From JARRRD01 sp037381085 (GTDB taxonomy: Bacteria > Nitrospirota > Thermodesulfovibrionia > Thermodesulfovibrionales > UBA6898), in assembly GCA_037381085.1 (NCBI GenBank), contig JARRRD010000011.1, positions 1 through 32,669 on the forward strand: DNA of 32,669 nt, written 5' to 3'. Position 1 is the stretch's first letter; every line of letters begins with the position of its first letter. Both the position numbers and the translations under genes were made by a program. Below, one piece after another: positions 7,753 to 15,358 of the stretch. The notes beneath the pieces are model-generated. The model did not search any database. It had not been told where the DNA came from and saw only the letters and a program-made list of their open reading frames with translations.

Positions 7753-7955
7753 TGGAAAACCTTCTCCCGCAAATATGGGTCATGATAGTTCCTTTATTCC
7801 TGACCGCCATCCGGGCCGGACCGGCAACCCTGCAGCGATACCCGCCGACACTGCAGTGCATCTGAAAAAAGTTTACATGACGGACGACCCTATGTTAAGA
7901 GGCGGGAAAGCCGGGTTTCGGGTCGGGCAGAGCCGAAAAGTGAGGCGCGCCTGCA

Positions 7956-8789
7956 CTAGTAGACAAACTGGCCGAGCAAGATCAGGACCAGCAGAAAGAA
8001 GCCGAAGAGGAGCAGGAAAACGCCATAGGGTATCGAAATGCATAACAGCGCTCCCGACGGAGACTTTGCGCGATACTTGTCGAGTTCCCCGCTTTCCTCA
8101 AGCCGCTTATATTCCAGAGGTCTCTCCCTGCGGAACTCCTCAAGGCTCAGCCTTCCCGTGAACATAACGGTGTCCATGGGAAATTTTTCGGGTCTGAGGT
8201 GCGTATTGAAAAAGTGTATGGTGAAAATGAAAGCGGCTGCCAGGAGGGCCTCTTCCCCATGTACTATGATGGCGATATTGAAAATGTAACCGGGCAGAAA
8301 CTGTCCGAAAAAGCCCTTAAACCACAGCAGCAGACCGGAGCCTCCGATTATCCCGACCCCCCAGAATACCGCCCAGTAATCGAATTTTTCCCAGTAAGTC
8401 CACCGGTCGAACCGGGGGCGCGGGGAAAGCCCCATAAACCATTGAAAACTCCCATAAATGTCGCGGAAATCCTTCGGCCTCGGCACCATGGAATCCGGGC
8501 CGAAGAAGTCGAACCGGAACTTCCTGACAAATCCTATGTAGTAAATGAGGAAAAGCAGGTGCGCCGCGAAGTACCCTAGAGTTACGGAAGCGCATATCCT
8601 GTGGATAAGTCCGGCATTCTGGTAGCCTCCCCAGAACCTCATTATCCATGATGCCCAGGGGGCGTCCGAGTACTTGAGAGGCATGCCCGTCGACACGAGG
8701 CCGAAAAAACTCAGCTGGACGAATACGTGAAGCACCCTGTGGTAAGGTATCAGCCTTCTTATATAAGTCCCGTCCTCCCCCGCCTTCAT
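7956..8789 (-). CDS. Membrane cytochrome b, formate-dehydrogenase-gamma/b561-like
   Basis: A 277-residue protein with four or five transmembrane helices and paired histidines in them (YHRVLHVFVQLSFFG, IHRICASVTLGYFAAH, IVHGEEALLAAAFIFTIHFF), as in di-heme quinone-reactive cytochromes b. The C-terminal cytoplasmic part contains MDTVMFTGRLSLEEF, a segment typical of cytochrome b partners of multiheme cytochromes c. Its ATG overlaps the stop of the seven-heme cytochrome gene by four bases (ATGA), so the two are translationally coupled and probably form one membrane complex exchanging electrons between quinone and periplasmic hemes. It is last in the hydrogenase-associated cluster. Confidence 0.85.
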   Translation of the reverse strand: MKAGEDGTYIRRLIPYHRVLHVFVQLSFFGLVSTGMPLKYSDAPWASWIMRFWGGYQNAGLIHRICASVTLGYFAAHLLFLIYYIGFVRKFRFDFFGPDSMVPRPKDFRDIYGSFQWFMGLSPRPRFDRWTYWEKFDYWAVFWGVGIIGGSGLLLWFKGFFGQFLPGYIFNIAIIVHGEEALLAAAFIFTIHFFNTHLRPEKFPMDTVMFTGRLSLEEFRRERPLEYKRLEESGELDKYRAKSPSGALLCISIPYGVFLLLFGFFLLVLILLGQFVY

Positions 8790-9629
8790 TTTTCCTCCCT
8801 GGTTTTGTGGCGTTCCTTCACCGACCGGTAAGCCCAGAGGAAAGTGTGTACCGAGAAGAAACTGAAAACACCAAAAATGAGGATCGACATAAAGAGATGG
8901 GTGTAATACAGCAACGGGTATCTTGCCCTGTCATGCATATTCGGGTGGGCATAATATTCCGTAAAGCTTACCGTGGCCGTTGGATGGCACTGTCTGCAGG
9001 TCCGGACCCTGTTCGGTCCTTTATAAAGAGTGGACTCCGGGTTCGAAGGGGGCAGAATGTCGTGAGAGCCATGACAGTCGGGACATCTGGCCACTGTTGT
9101 ATACCCGAGCCGACTGATCTCTCCGTGGATCGTATCTCTGTATGTGAGCAACTCGCGCCGATGACAGGAACCGCATTCCCTGACCACCCACAACTCCCAG
9201 CGAGGCTGCGTAACGTTGGGTACCCGGTGTTCTTCGTGACAATCGTAACAGACGGCGGCCTTCTCATCATGCATCTGAAAAAAAGTCCGCGCATGGATGC
9301 TTTTCATATCAGTACTGCCTGGCGGGTTGTGTGGGCGCCCCGAAGGTTCCTGCCAAGTGGCAGACACTGCAATCAACCTCAGCGACCTTTTTGGGGTGCG
9401 GATAGGAGACCACGTCGAGGTGACAGCCTGTGCAGGGGCGGATGCCATGAACCGATTTTTCATACCGCTTCTGGTCTACATAGCCGCCCGAAAAACCCTT
9501 TTGCCCGTGGCAGGAAAGGCAGTATGATTGTGAAGCAGCGAGGGACAACCCCGGCAGAAGCGACACAATCATCACCCACAGGACAATTATCCCTCTCCGT
9601 GCAGCGCTTCCGCCGGTAAGGGCTCTCAT
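8786..9629 (-). CDS. Seven-heme membrane-anchored cytochrome c, split by a 1-nt frameshift
   Basis: The first frame (9629 down to a stop at 9309) encodes a signal peptide and hemes CLSCH, CTGCH and CSVCH. The second frame, down to 8786, encodes CYDCH, CGSCH, CPDCH, CRQCH and a C-terminal transmembrane helix. The join is at about 9326-9334. Reading minus-strand ACA, skipping one C, then AAC gives APTNPPGSTDMKSIHA, a smooth continuation, so one extra base separates the frames. Corrected length is about 280 residues. Neither half alone is a usual product: the front lacks the anchor, the back lacks a signal peptide. A sequencing error or a recent mutation is most likely; translation of the back half from the ATG of MKSIHAR is possible but would stay cytoplasmic. 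Coupled to the cytochrome b gene by ATGA. Confidence 0.8.
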
Positions 9630-9655
9630 TTTCTTCTTCCCTTATAAGGGCTTCT

Positions 9656-10192
9656 TTATGGTGCTCCTTCGCTGCGCACCTTTGCAACGTCAGACGGTGA
9701 TATCGCAGGTGCGTTATTCCCCCAACTCGTTCTGGCGTGATTGATGACGGCTGCCACCTCATCGTCCGACAGCTGACCCGCCCAGGGGGGCATCGACTCC
9801 CTGTAGCTTATTCCGCCTATGATGGAGCCATGCAGCCCGAAGAGAACGGCCCGAATGGCATAGAGCGGGTCTTCGGCAGTAATCACCGGATCTCCCGCCA
9901 GGGGAGGAAAAAGATTGGGAATACCTTTTCCCTTGCTTCCATGGCATCCCGAGCACTTTTCGCCATAGATCTTAGCCCCCAGCACTTCGGAGGGACCGCC
10001 CGCCTTCGACTGTGCGCCTGCTGTGGCGACAGCCGGGATGCCCGGGGATTGCGACCCCGGGTCCCACTGCCCGACACCGAACACCGCCAAAACAAGCACG
10101 GAAATGAAGATCGAAAATAAAAACCATCTCGAAGCCCGCTTTGATTCCGCGTGATGGTGAGCCTCCTGGAACCCGGGTCTAACCGCAGTCAT
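9656..10192 (-). CDS. Membrane-anchored monoheme cytochrome c
   Basis: A 178-residue protein with an N-terminal transmembrane anchor (WFLFSIFISVLVLAVFGVG, about residues 25-43), an Ala/Gly/Pro-rich linker and one class I cytochrome c domain with heme motif CSGCH. The likely distal Met ligand is in MPPWAGQLSDDEVAAVI. It would face the periplasm. The start at 10192 is set by GGAGG seven bases before the ATG; the open frame extends 57 codons further upstream but has no ribosome site there. It lies between hyaC and the seven-heme cytochrome gene, 26 bases before the latter, so it probably shuttles electrons from the hydrogenase to that complex. Confidence 0.85.
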   Translation of the reverse strand: MTAVRPGFQEAHHHAESKRASRWFLFSIFISVLVLAVFGVGQWDPGSQSPGIPAVATAGAQSKAGGPSEVLGAKIYGEKCSGCHGSKGKGIPNLFPPLAGDPVITAEDPLYAIRAVLFGLHGSIIGGISYRESMPPWAGQLSDDEVAAVINHARTSWGNNAPAISPSDVAKVRSEGAP

Positions 10193-10323
10193 GCCTTTTC
10201 CTCCATATAGACAGAATCCGTGCTTGAAATTGTAGCCTATACTGAACCTGTACTGCAGCTTTTCCGGGAGTACTCCGACGGACTTGGAGAAGCCGCCGCG
10301 ACCCCGGACTAACGCTAGCTGCC

Positions 10324-10360
10324 GACAGGACGATATCCCCGCCGGCGATATCGTCCTGTC
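10324..10360. repeat. Perfect 14-bp inverted repeat between hyaC and the cytochrome c gene
   Basis: GACAGGACGATATC (10324-10337) and its exact reverse complement (10347-10360) flank a nine-base GC-rich loop. It lies 72 bases after the hyaC stop and 132 bases before the cytochrome c start. No T-run follows on either strand, so it is not a standard intrinsic terminator. It could be an mRNA processing/stabilising hairpin separating hya from the cytochromes, or an operator. Confidence 0.7.
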
Positions 10361-10431
10361 CACTCAGGCAATCAATTCATACACGGACCCTGCATTCAGG
10401 TTTTCAAATCAAGGTCAATTTTCCAGTTCTG

Positions 10432-11085
10432 CTATTTTGGCTCCTCCACGTCCATAAACTTGTAACCGGTGAATATGCTGCCGAGCAGCCCGTTCTTCTC
10501 CGCCCTGTCAAGGAAGAGTGCAATGTACACGTGGATAATCACAAACCACAGCAGCACCCACATTATCATGTGATGGATCAGCCTTGTAACAGGTATGGTG
10601 GCCACCGAGAACCACCACCCGAAAAGAGAGTGCATTGTGCCCTGCGGTGCGTAAAGGGAATAAAGGGCAAATCCCGTCACTATCTGGATCAGATACAATA
10701 TGAAGATCACAAGATAGGTCAGTCCCGCAAGCGGGGTATGTCCCGTTTCAGGTTCGGGTTTCCCGGTAATGAGGGAGTAGAAAAGTATGTTCTTTACCAT
10801 TCCACCCGCCCTCTTGCCGCTGAAGGGGAAAAATGCCTTCCACGATGCATAGCGGTTGCCTGCGAACGACCAATAAATCCGGACGGCAAGGGCTACAACA
10901 AATACATACGCGGCCACCAGGTGGATGAACCTGCACCATCCCATCACGTACTGTTTGCTCGTCGTGCCGACGATGAACGGATAGTTGATATATACACCGG
11001 TGAAAGCAAGGACCAGCAGGCACAGGACGATCAGCCAGTGTACGATCCTGACCGGCGCTTCCCATACGTAAATTCTCTTCTGCAT
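10432..11085 (-). CDS. hyaC: [NiFe] hydrogenase cytochrome b subunit HyaC
   Basis: A 217-residue Ni/Fe-hydrogenase b-type cytochrome. It begins with the family-typical VWEAPVRIVHWLIVL and has four transmembrane helices with heme-ligand histidines (VRIVHW, FIHLVAAY, RLIHHMIMWVLLWFVIIH). It ends with the usual cytoplasmic tail after LFLDRAEKNGLLGSIFTGYK. In this family the protein anchors the small subunit and passes electrons from its distal cluster to the quinone pool. AGGAGG precedes the ATG by five or six bases. It directly follows hyaB (15-base gap), completing a hyaABC operon. Confidence 0.95.
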   Translation of the reverse strand: MQKRIYVWEAPVRIVHWLIVLCLLVLAFTGVYINYPFIVGTTSKQYVMGWCRFIHLVAAYVFVVALAVRIYWSFAGNRYASWKAFFPFSGKRAGGMVKNILFYSLITGKPEPETGHTPLAGLTYLVIFILYLIQIVTGFALYSLYAPQGTMHSLFGWWFSVATIPVTRLIHHMIMWVLLWFVIIHVYIALFLDRAEKNGLLGSIFTGYKFMDVEEPK

Positions 11086-11100
11086 GGCACCCTCCTTTCT

Positions 11101-12810
11101 CTAAACCACCTGTATCCTGGTAACTTTTTTCCCTTCGGCGTCGAGAACATGCACTGCGCAGGCCATGCAGGGGTCGAAGGAGTGCACCGTTCTCAGGATC
11201 TCTATGGGCTTGTCCGGTTCCGCCACAGGCGTACCCATAAGAGATGATTCATAAGCCCCTTTCTGCCCCGAGGCGTCTCTCGGAGATCCGTTCCAGGTGC
11301 TCGGGACCACGCACTGATAGTTTTCAATTACGCCGTCCTTGATTTTCACCCAGTGACCCAAGGCACCCCTTGGCGCCTCACTGAAACTGTATCCTTTGGC
11401 CTCCTTGGGCCATGTCGAGGGTTCCCACAGGCTGTTGTCATGGATCCTCACGTCGCCCTTTCTGATATTGGCCGTCAGTTGGCCGAGCCACACGCTCATC
11501 ATCTCGGCTGTAACGAGCGTCTCCACGCCTCTTGCCGCGTCCCTTCCAAGCGTTGAGAACAAGGCAGCAGGGCCGGCCCCGAGTTTCTTCAGGACAGAAT
11601 CTATCACTTCCCTGACGCGCTTGTGACCGGAGGCGTAAGCCACCAGCATCCTCGACAACGGACCGACTTCCATGGCCTGGTTTTCATACCTCGGGGCCTT
11701 CAGCCACGAATATTTCTTGCCCGTATCAAGGAACTGGTAAGGCGGCTGCGGACCCGTGTAGTGGTATTTCGTCTCACCTTCCCACGGATGCCTCGCCTTG
11801 TCGTTCCCGTTGCTGTAATCATACCATGAGTGCGTAACGTACTCCGTAATCTTCTCCTGGTCTACGGGATACACCTTGCTGAGGTCCCTGTTCTTGATTA
11901 TTCCCCTCGGCAGCCACAGGTTGCTTGTGTTCGAAGCCGTGTCATTGGGAAATTCTCCATAAGCCATGTAATTTCCTATCCCGGCGCCGTAACCGAACCA
12001 CTCCTTGTAAAAAGACGCGACTGCCAGCAGGTCCGGAATATATACCTGTTCGACGAAATCCTTTGCCCTGTTGTTCAGTTCCCCTATCAGGGCCAATCCG
12101 CCGTCGTTGAGGGCGCTTTCACTGTTCAGGTCTATGGGCAGCGCCATCCCGCCGACGAGATAGGTCTGAAGGTGAGGGTTCTTGCTCCCAAGGACACCAT
12201 GAATCCTGATCACGTCCTTCTGCCAGTCAAGGGCCTCCAGGTAATGGGCAGCAGCCATGAGGTTGGCCTCCGGAGGCAGCTTGTAAGCCGGATGTCCCCA
12301 GTATGCGTTTGCAAAGAGTCCCAGCTGACCGCTTTCCACGAAGGTATTCAGCTTGTCCTTGATTCCCCTGAAGTAGGCAGCGCTCGACTTCGGCCAGTCC
12401 GAAATCGACTGTGCCAGCGCAGCAGTCTTGACAGGGTCGGCCTTAAGCGCATTTACGAGATCCACGAAGTCAAGAGCGTGGAGGTGGTAAAAATGTATAA
12501 CGTGGTCCTGAATGAATTGAATTCCGGTTATGAGGTTCCTCATGAGCCTCGCATTGTCCGGTATGGTGATACGTAAGGCATTTTCTACAGCCCTCACGGA
12601 GCTGTTGGCGTGAACCGTCGTTCAGACGCCTCATATTCGCTGGGCGAAGTACCATGCATCCCTCGGGTCCCGCCCTTTCAGGATGATCTCTATCCCTCGG
12701 AACATGGTACTGGAAGACCATGCATCGGCCACCTTTCCGCCTTCAACCTGCGCCTCAATCCTGAGATGTCCCTCAATCCTTGTGATCGGGTCAACGACAA
12801 TCTTCGCCAT
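11101..12810 (-). CDS. hyaB: [NiFe] hydrogenase large subunit HyaB with two in-frame UGA codons (probable selenocysteines)
   Basis: Catalytic subunit of a membrane-bound uptake hydrogenase, 569 residues including two UGA codons. The start is ATG at 12810 after AGGAGG. The N-terminus is MAKIVVDPITRIEGHL. At residues 60 and 63 (12633-12631 and 12624-12622) the motif reads R-I-UGA-G-V-UGA-T-T-V-H where the family has RICGVCTTVH. These are the two N-terminal cysteine ligands of the Ni-Fe site. Everything before and after stays in the same frame without other stops, to a normal C-terminal motif DPCMACAVH (Cys548, Cys551), followed by a 15-residue tail that HyaD would remove. UGA is an ordinary stop in neighbouring genes, so context-dependent selenocysteine insertion is the best reading. 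Known bacterial [NiFeSe] enzymes carry Sec at the C-terminal motif instead. A routine gene caller would split this gene or truncate it to 11101-12597. Confidence 0.9.
12587..12630 (-). promoter_or_regulatory. SECIS-like tandem hairpins after the UGA codons of hyaB
   Basis: On the mRNA (minus strand) two hairpins follow the first UGA. Hairpin A (12630-12607): GGCG/CGCC, a two-base UC bulge, UGAAC/GUUCA and a GACG loop; the second UGA lies in its stem. Hairpin B (12605-12587): ACAGC/GCUGU, a single bulged U (12600), CC/GG and a GUGA tetraloop. Bulged U, short upper stem and a GU in the apical loop are the features SelB reads in bacterial SECIS elements. The loop G is 24 bases after the second UGA and 33 after the first, within the usual range. 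Folding was done by eye. Confidence 0.6.
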
Positions 12811-12837
12811 GATCACTGCCTCCTTTCGTTCCCATAT

Positions 12838-13941
12838 TTATTTCTTTTCTTCTTCCTTCTCTTTTCCTTTTATCGCCCGGGCAATCCTGTGGGCAACCAC
12901 GCCGGCAACGGCCACACCCGCGACACCGGCACCGACTTTATCCGCGGTCGTTTCGACGCCGAAACCGGGGACTTTGGGAAGCCTCTTGTAAAACGGTGTC
13001 ATCGTATCCCAGAAGCCCGGCTCTGAACATCCCACACAACCGTGACCGGCCTGAACAGGCCAGCTTGTTCCCTTGTTATACCTGATAGCCGGACAGTTAA
13101 GGAAGGTTTCCGGTCCCTTACACCCCATTTCGTAAAGGCACCAGCCAAGCCTGTGGCCCTCGTCACCCCACTCTCTGACGAATTGGCCGGCATCATAGTG
13201 GGCCCTTCTCTGACAGTGATCATGAATCCGCTCACCGTAAGCGAAAAGAGGTCTGTTCAGACGGTCGGTAGCGGGCAGCGTTCCGAAGGTAAGAAAGTGC
13301 ACGACCACCGCGGTAAGGTTTTCCGGGTTCATGGGGCAGCCTGAAAGATTGAGCACAGTTATGCCGGGAACGGCATCCTGTACACCGACAGCCCCGGTCG
13401 GGTTCGGCGCTGCAGCAGGGATCCCTCCGAAGGTTGCACAGGTACCGGCCGCTATGGTCGCCATAGCGTTGCCGCATACCTCCCTGGCGATGTCGATCGC
13501 GCTCTTGCCCGCTACACAGCAGTAGACCCCGTTGTCCTTCAGGGGAATGGAGCCCTCAACAACGGCCAGATATTTCCCTTTCTGGTTCTTCACGACGTCA
13601 TCAAGGGATTTCTCGGCCTGTTTTCCCGCCGGAGCCATTATGGTCTCGTGGTAGTCCACCGAAAGGACATCGAGAACGATCTGCCTCACACTCGGTTTGG
13701 TCGCCCTCAGAAGGGCCTCCGTGTTCCCGCAGCAGTCCTGGAATTCCAGCCAGACAAGGGGCGGTCTCTTCGTCTTCTCGATGGCCTCGGCTATCTTCCC
13801 GGCGTAGCCGCCGGGCAATGCAAGAACAGCCGCCATCGAAGCGCAGAACTTCATAAAGTCTCTTCGTGATACTCCCCTTTTCAGCAACCTTTCATAAGGG
13901 GAGCCGACCTCATCGGAGATTCCTTCAAAATCACCTTTCAT
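12838..13941 (-). CDS. hyaA: [NiFe] hydrogenase small subunit HyaA with unusual proximal-cluster motif
   Basis: A 367-residue iron-sulfur subunit. A Tat signal (SRRDFMKF, residues 25-32) sends the folded heterodimer to the outer face of the membrane, and a C-terminal hydrophobic helix with a basic tail anchors it. Distal and medial cluster ligands are present: HDHC, CLYEMGC, NCP and GHGCVGCSEPGFWD. The proximal site is odd. The usual D-C-x-G-C-x-E is D-C-C-G-N-T-E (Cys70, Cys71, Asn73), so the second cysteine is Asn and an extra Cys sits next to the first. The other two proximal ligands (GTCATFGG, SGCPMNPENL) are kept. It differs from the six-cysteine O2-tolerant type (C-T-C-C plus GSCxxxxC). 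AAGGAGGTG precedes the ATG; hyaB follows after 27 bases. Confidence 0.95.
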   Translation of the reverse strand: MKGDFEGISDEVGSPYERLLKRGVSRRDFMKFCASMAAVLALPGGYAGKIAEAIEKTKRPPLVWLEFQDCCGNTEALLRATKPSVRQIVLDVLSVDYHETIMAPAGKQAEKSLDDVVKNQKGKYLAVVEGSIPLKDNGVYCCVAGKSAIDIAREVCGNAMATIAAGTCATFGGIPAAAPNPTGAVGVQDAVPGITVLNLSGCPMNPENLTAVVVHFLTFGTLPATDRLNRPLFAYGERIHDHCQRRAHYDAGQFVREWGDEGHRLGWCLYEMGCKGPETFLNCPAIRYNKGTSWPVQAGHGCVGCSEPGFWDTMTPFYKRLPKVPGFGVETTADKVGAGVAGVAVAGVVAHRIARAIKGKEKEEEKK

Positions 13942-14091
13942 GCAGCACCTCCTTCGCCTTTGGGTGGGTAATTTATGCGATTTCCAGCCTGGAAAGATTG
14001 AGGCAACCGACTGTAAGACATTAGAGACAATTTCTCAAAGCCCCCTTCCGCCGTGCTTCCTGATGGCGTGTCAAGACCTTTTTTTATAAAA

Positions 14092-14118
14092 ATTATCACG
14101 ATAAGAGTGAAGTGTCAA
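14092..14118 (-). promoter_or_regulatory. Candidate promoter of the hyaABC operon
   Basis: The 310-base gap between hypC and hyaA holds, on the minus strand, a perfect TTGACA (14118-14113) and GATAAT (14097-14092) only 15 bases apart. A second TTGACA lies at 14073-14068 without a clear -10. The short spacing makes the call tentative; an activator could help. Otherwise I see no gene in 13942-14251. Confidence 0.35.
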
Positions 14119-14251
14119 TCATTTTCTAATAGGTATTTTCATAGGCAGCACTATAAGGTGAAATGCCGGGAGATGGAAAAGATGCAGAAAACGCCGCGAA
14201 TCACCTCTTACAGGCAACCCAATTGACAGATAATCGCCCGGTGGGGGAGTT

Positions 14252-14491
14252 TCACTGCTCCTCGTCCTTTTCCAATTCTTCGACGATGCTCGAAATGACT
14301 CTGAGCGAATCCTGGGCCGACTGCTGCTCAATCTTCTGGATAGCGAAGCCGGCATGGACCAGCACATAATCCCCGACCCCGACTTCTTCCGGCATAAGCA
14401 GAAGGCTGATCTCCCTTCGGGCGCCATAGACATCCACAACCGCCGCGAAATCGTTTATTCTAACTATCTTCGAGGGTATCGCAAGACACAT
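14252..14491 (-). CDS. hypC: Hydrogenase assembly chaperone HypC/HybG
   Basis: A 79-residue protein starting with the diagnostic MCLAIPSKIV. The N-terminal Cys2 binds the iron carrying CN/CO ligands with HypD and the precursor of the large subunit. VGDYVLVHAGFAIQKI is the second family signature, and an acidic C-terminal tail follows. The frame opens further upstream, but the MCLAIP start is fixed by the required position of Cys2; it begins one base after the hyaD stop. Since the client HyaB here may carry Sec instead of Cys at the N-terminal Ni site, the HypC-client contact could differ from the norm, though nothing in this sequence is unusual. Confidence 0.93.
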   Translation of the reverse strand: MCLAIPSKIVRINDFAAVVDVYGARREISLLLMPEEVGVGDYVLVHAGFAIQKIEQQSAQDSLRVISSIVEELEKDEEQ

Positions 14492-14492
14492 A

Positions 14493-15017
14493 TTACCGGT
14501 CCCTCGCCTCCCATCTGCTCCCCGATCCGGGCACTTCACCTGGGATTATCTCTGCCGTATATCCCAGTTCTCTCAGCTCCTTCAAAACCACTTCTATCAG
14601 CCTTTCGAGGCTGGCCTTAACCTCGTCGGAGAGTCCGAGCCCCAGCTCAACCGTTTTAGGCTCTATTCCAAAAAGGACTATTTTGCCCGGAAGGTGGCCG
14701 CTGATGGTTGCCGTCGCGAGGAGGTCCGAAATACCGAGTTGATGGGGCGAAATCCTGGTCATGAATTTTGCCGGAACGTCTTCGCCCTCAATCCTTACGA
14801 CGGTACCCGGGGGATTCCCGCCCTTCACGGCATCGACGACAATAAGATAATCCTTGTCCCTGATGTAGGACAGAAGCTCGATCCCGGAAGTACCGCCGTC
14901 GAGTAGTTCTACATCCTCCGGAAAACGGAATCTCCTGCCCATTTCCTCTACAGCCCTTACTCCGAGGGCTTCGTCCCTCATCAGGACATTGCCGACTCCA
15001 AGAACGAGAACTCCCAC
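14493..15017 (-). CDS. hyaD: Hydrogenase maturation endopeptidase HyaD/HybD
   Basis: A 174-residue peptidase of family M52. It shows the N-terminal LVLGVGNVLMRDEALGVRAV (with the metal-sensing Glu/Asp), LLDGGTSGIELL and VVDAVKGG, followed by the conserved SPHQLGISDLL. It cleaves the C-terminal tail of the large subunit after Ni insertion, here predicted after the His of DPCMACAVH in HyaB. It is first in the minus-strand hydrogenase cluster. A TATAAT on the minus strand about 40 bases upstream may be its -10, with no clear -35. The C-terminus is somewhat longer than usual (ends SGSRWEARDR). Confidence 0.93.
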   Translation of the reverse strand: MGVLVLGVGNVLMRDEALGVRAVEEMGRRFRFPEDVELLDGGTSGIELLSYIRDKDYLIVVDAVKGGNPPGTVVRIEGEDVPAKFMTRISPHQLGISDLLATATISGHLPGKIVLFGIEPKTVELGLGLSDEVKASLERLIEVVLKELRELGYTAEIIPGEVPGSGSRWEARDR

Positions 15018-15293
15018 TCAACCTCCGGGCGCCAGTTTACAAGATAGCTGAAAGTATTATACCGCATTATTCCACCCGCCCCTCACTTTTTTATCGTCGC
15101 CTTATCATGATACCCGTGTAGAAACCTTCCAGTTGCATGAGTGCTGCAAAAGAGGGCGGGAAAGTCGCAAGCTCCTCTTCCCCTGTTTTCAAAGGGGAAA
15201 TTAATGAGATCTTTCCCTGCAGCGGGTCATTTCTCCCCGTCCGGCAATACTCGTCGCCTTGAAATAGTTACAGTAATGTCATAAACTATCAAA
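15018..15293. other. Intergenic region between divergent hyaD and korB
   Basis: No gene is seen here. It holds one small inverted repeat, TTCCCC/GGGGAA with an AT-rich loop near 15177-15199, and AT-rich stretches that probably carry the divergent promoters. Confidence 0.5.
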
Positions 15294-15321
15294 TTGACAC
15301 CGGACCTGGATCCGGTACTCA
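15294..15321 (+). promoter_or_regulatory. Candidate promoter of the korBC-lspA operon
   Basis: TTGACA at 15294-15299 is perfect; TACTCA at 15316-15321 (16-base spacer) is a weak -10. The spacer contains CCGGA and TCCGG as a 5-bp inverted repeat around CCTGGA, which could be an operator. Initiation here would put the ATG at 15326 at the very 5' end, supporting the start at 15359. Confidence 0.35.
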
Positions 15322-15358
15322 CGACATGAGAAATCGAAATTATTGCAAGGATAGGGAT

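Noticed and set aside
9656..10363. A 235-residue cytochrome c starting at 10363
   Set aside because: The upstream 57 codons lack a ribosome site and run through a perfect hairpin; the ATG at 10192 has an ideal GGAGG and begins just before the membrane anchor.
11101..12597. hyaB as a short gene starting with GTG at 12597, with a separate 61-residue gene at 12631-12816
   Set aside because: Both pieces are in one frame and together give a complete large subunit; the break consists only of two UGA codons at conserved cysteine positions.
12622..12633. UGA read as Trp or Gly through an alternative genetic code
   Set aside because: Other genes here end in UGA (for example the permease, the cytochrome and hypC) and use TGG for Trp; both UGAs replace Cys specifically.
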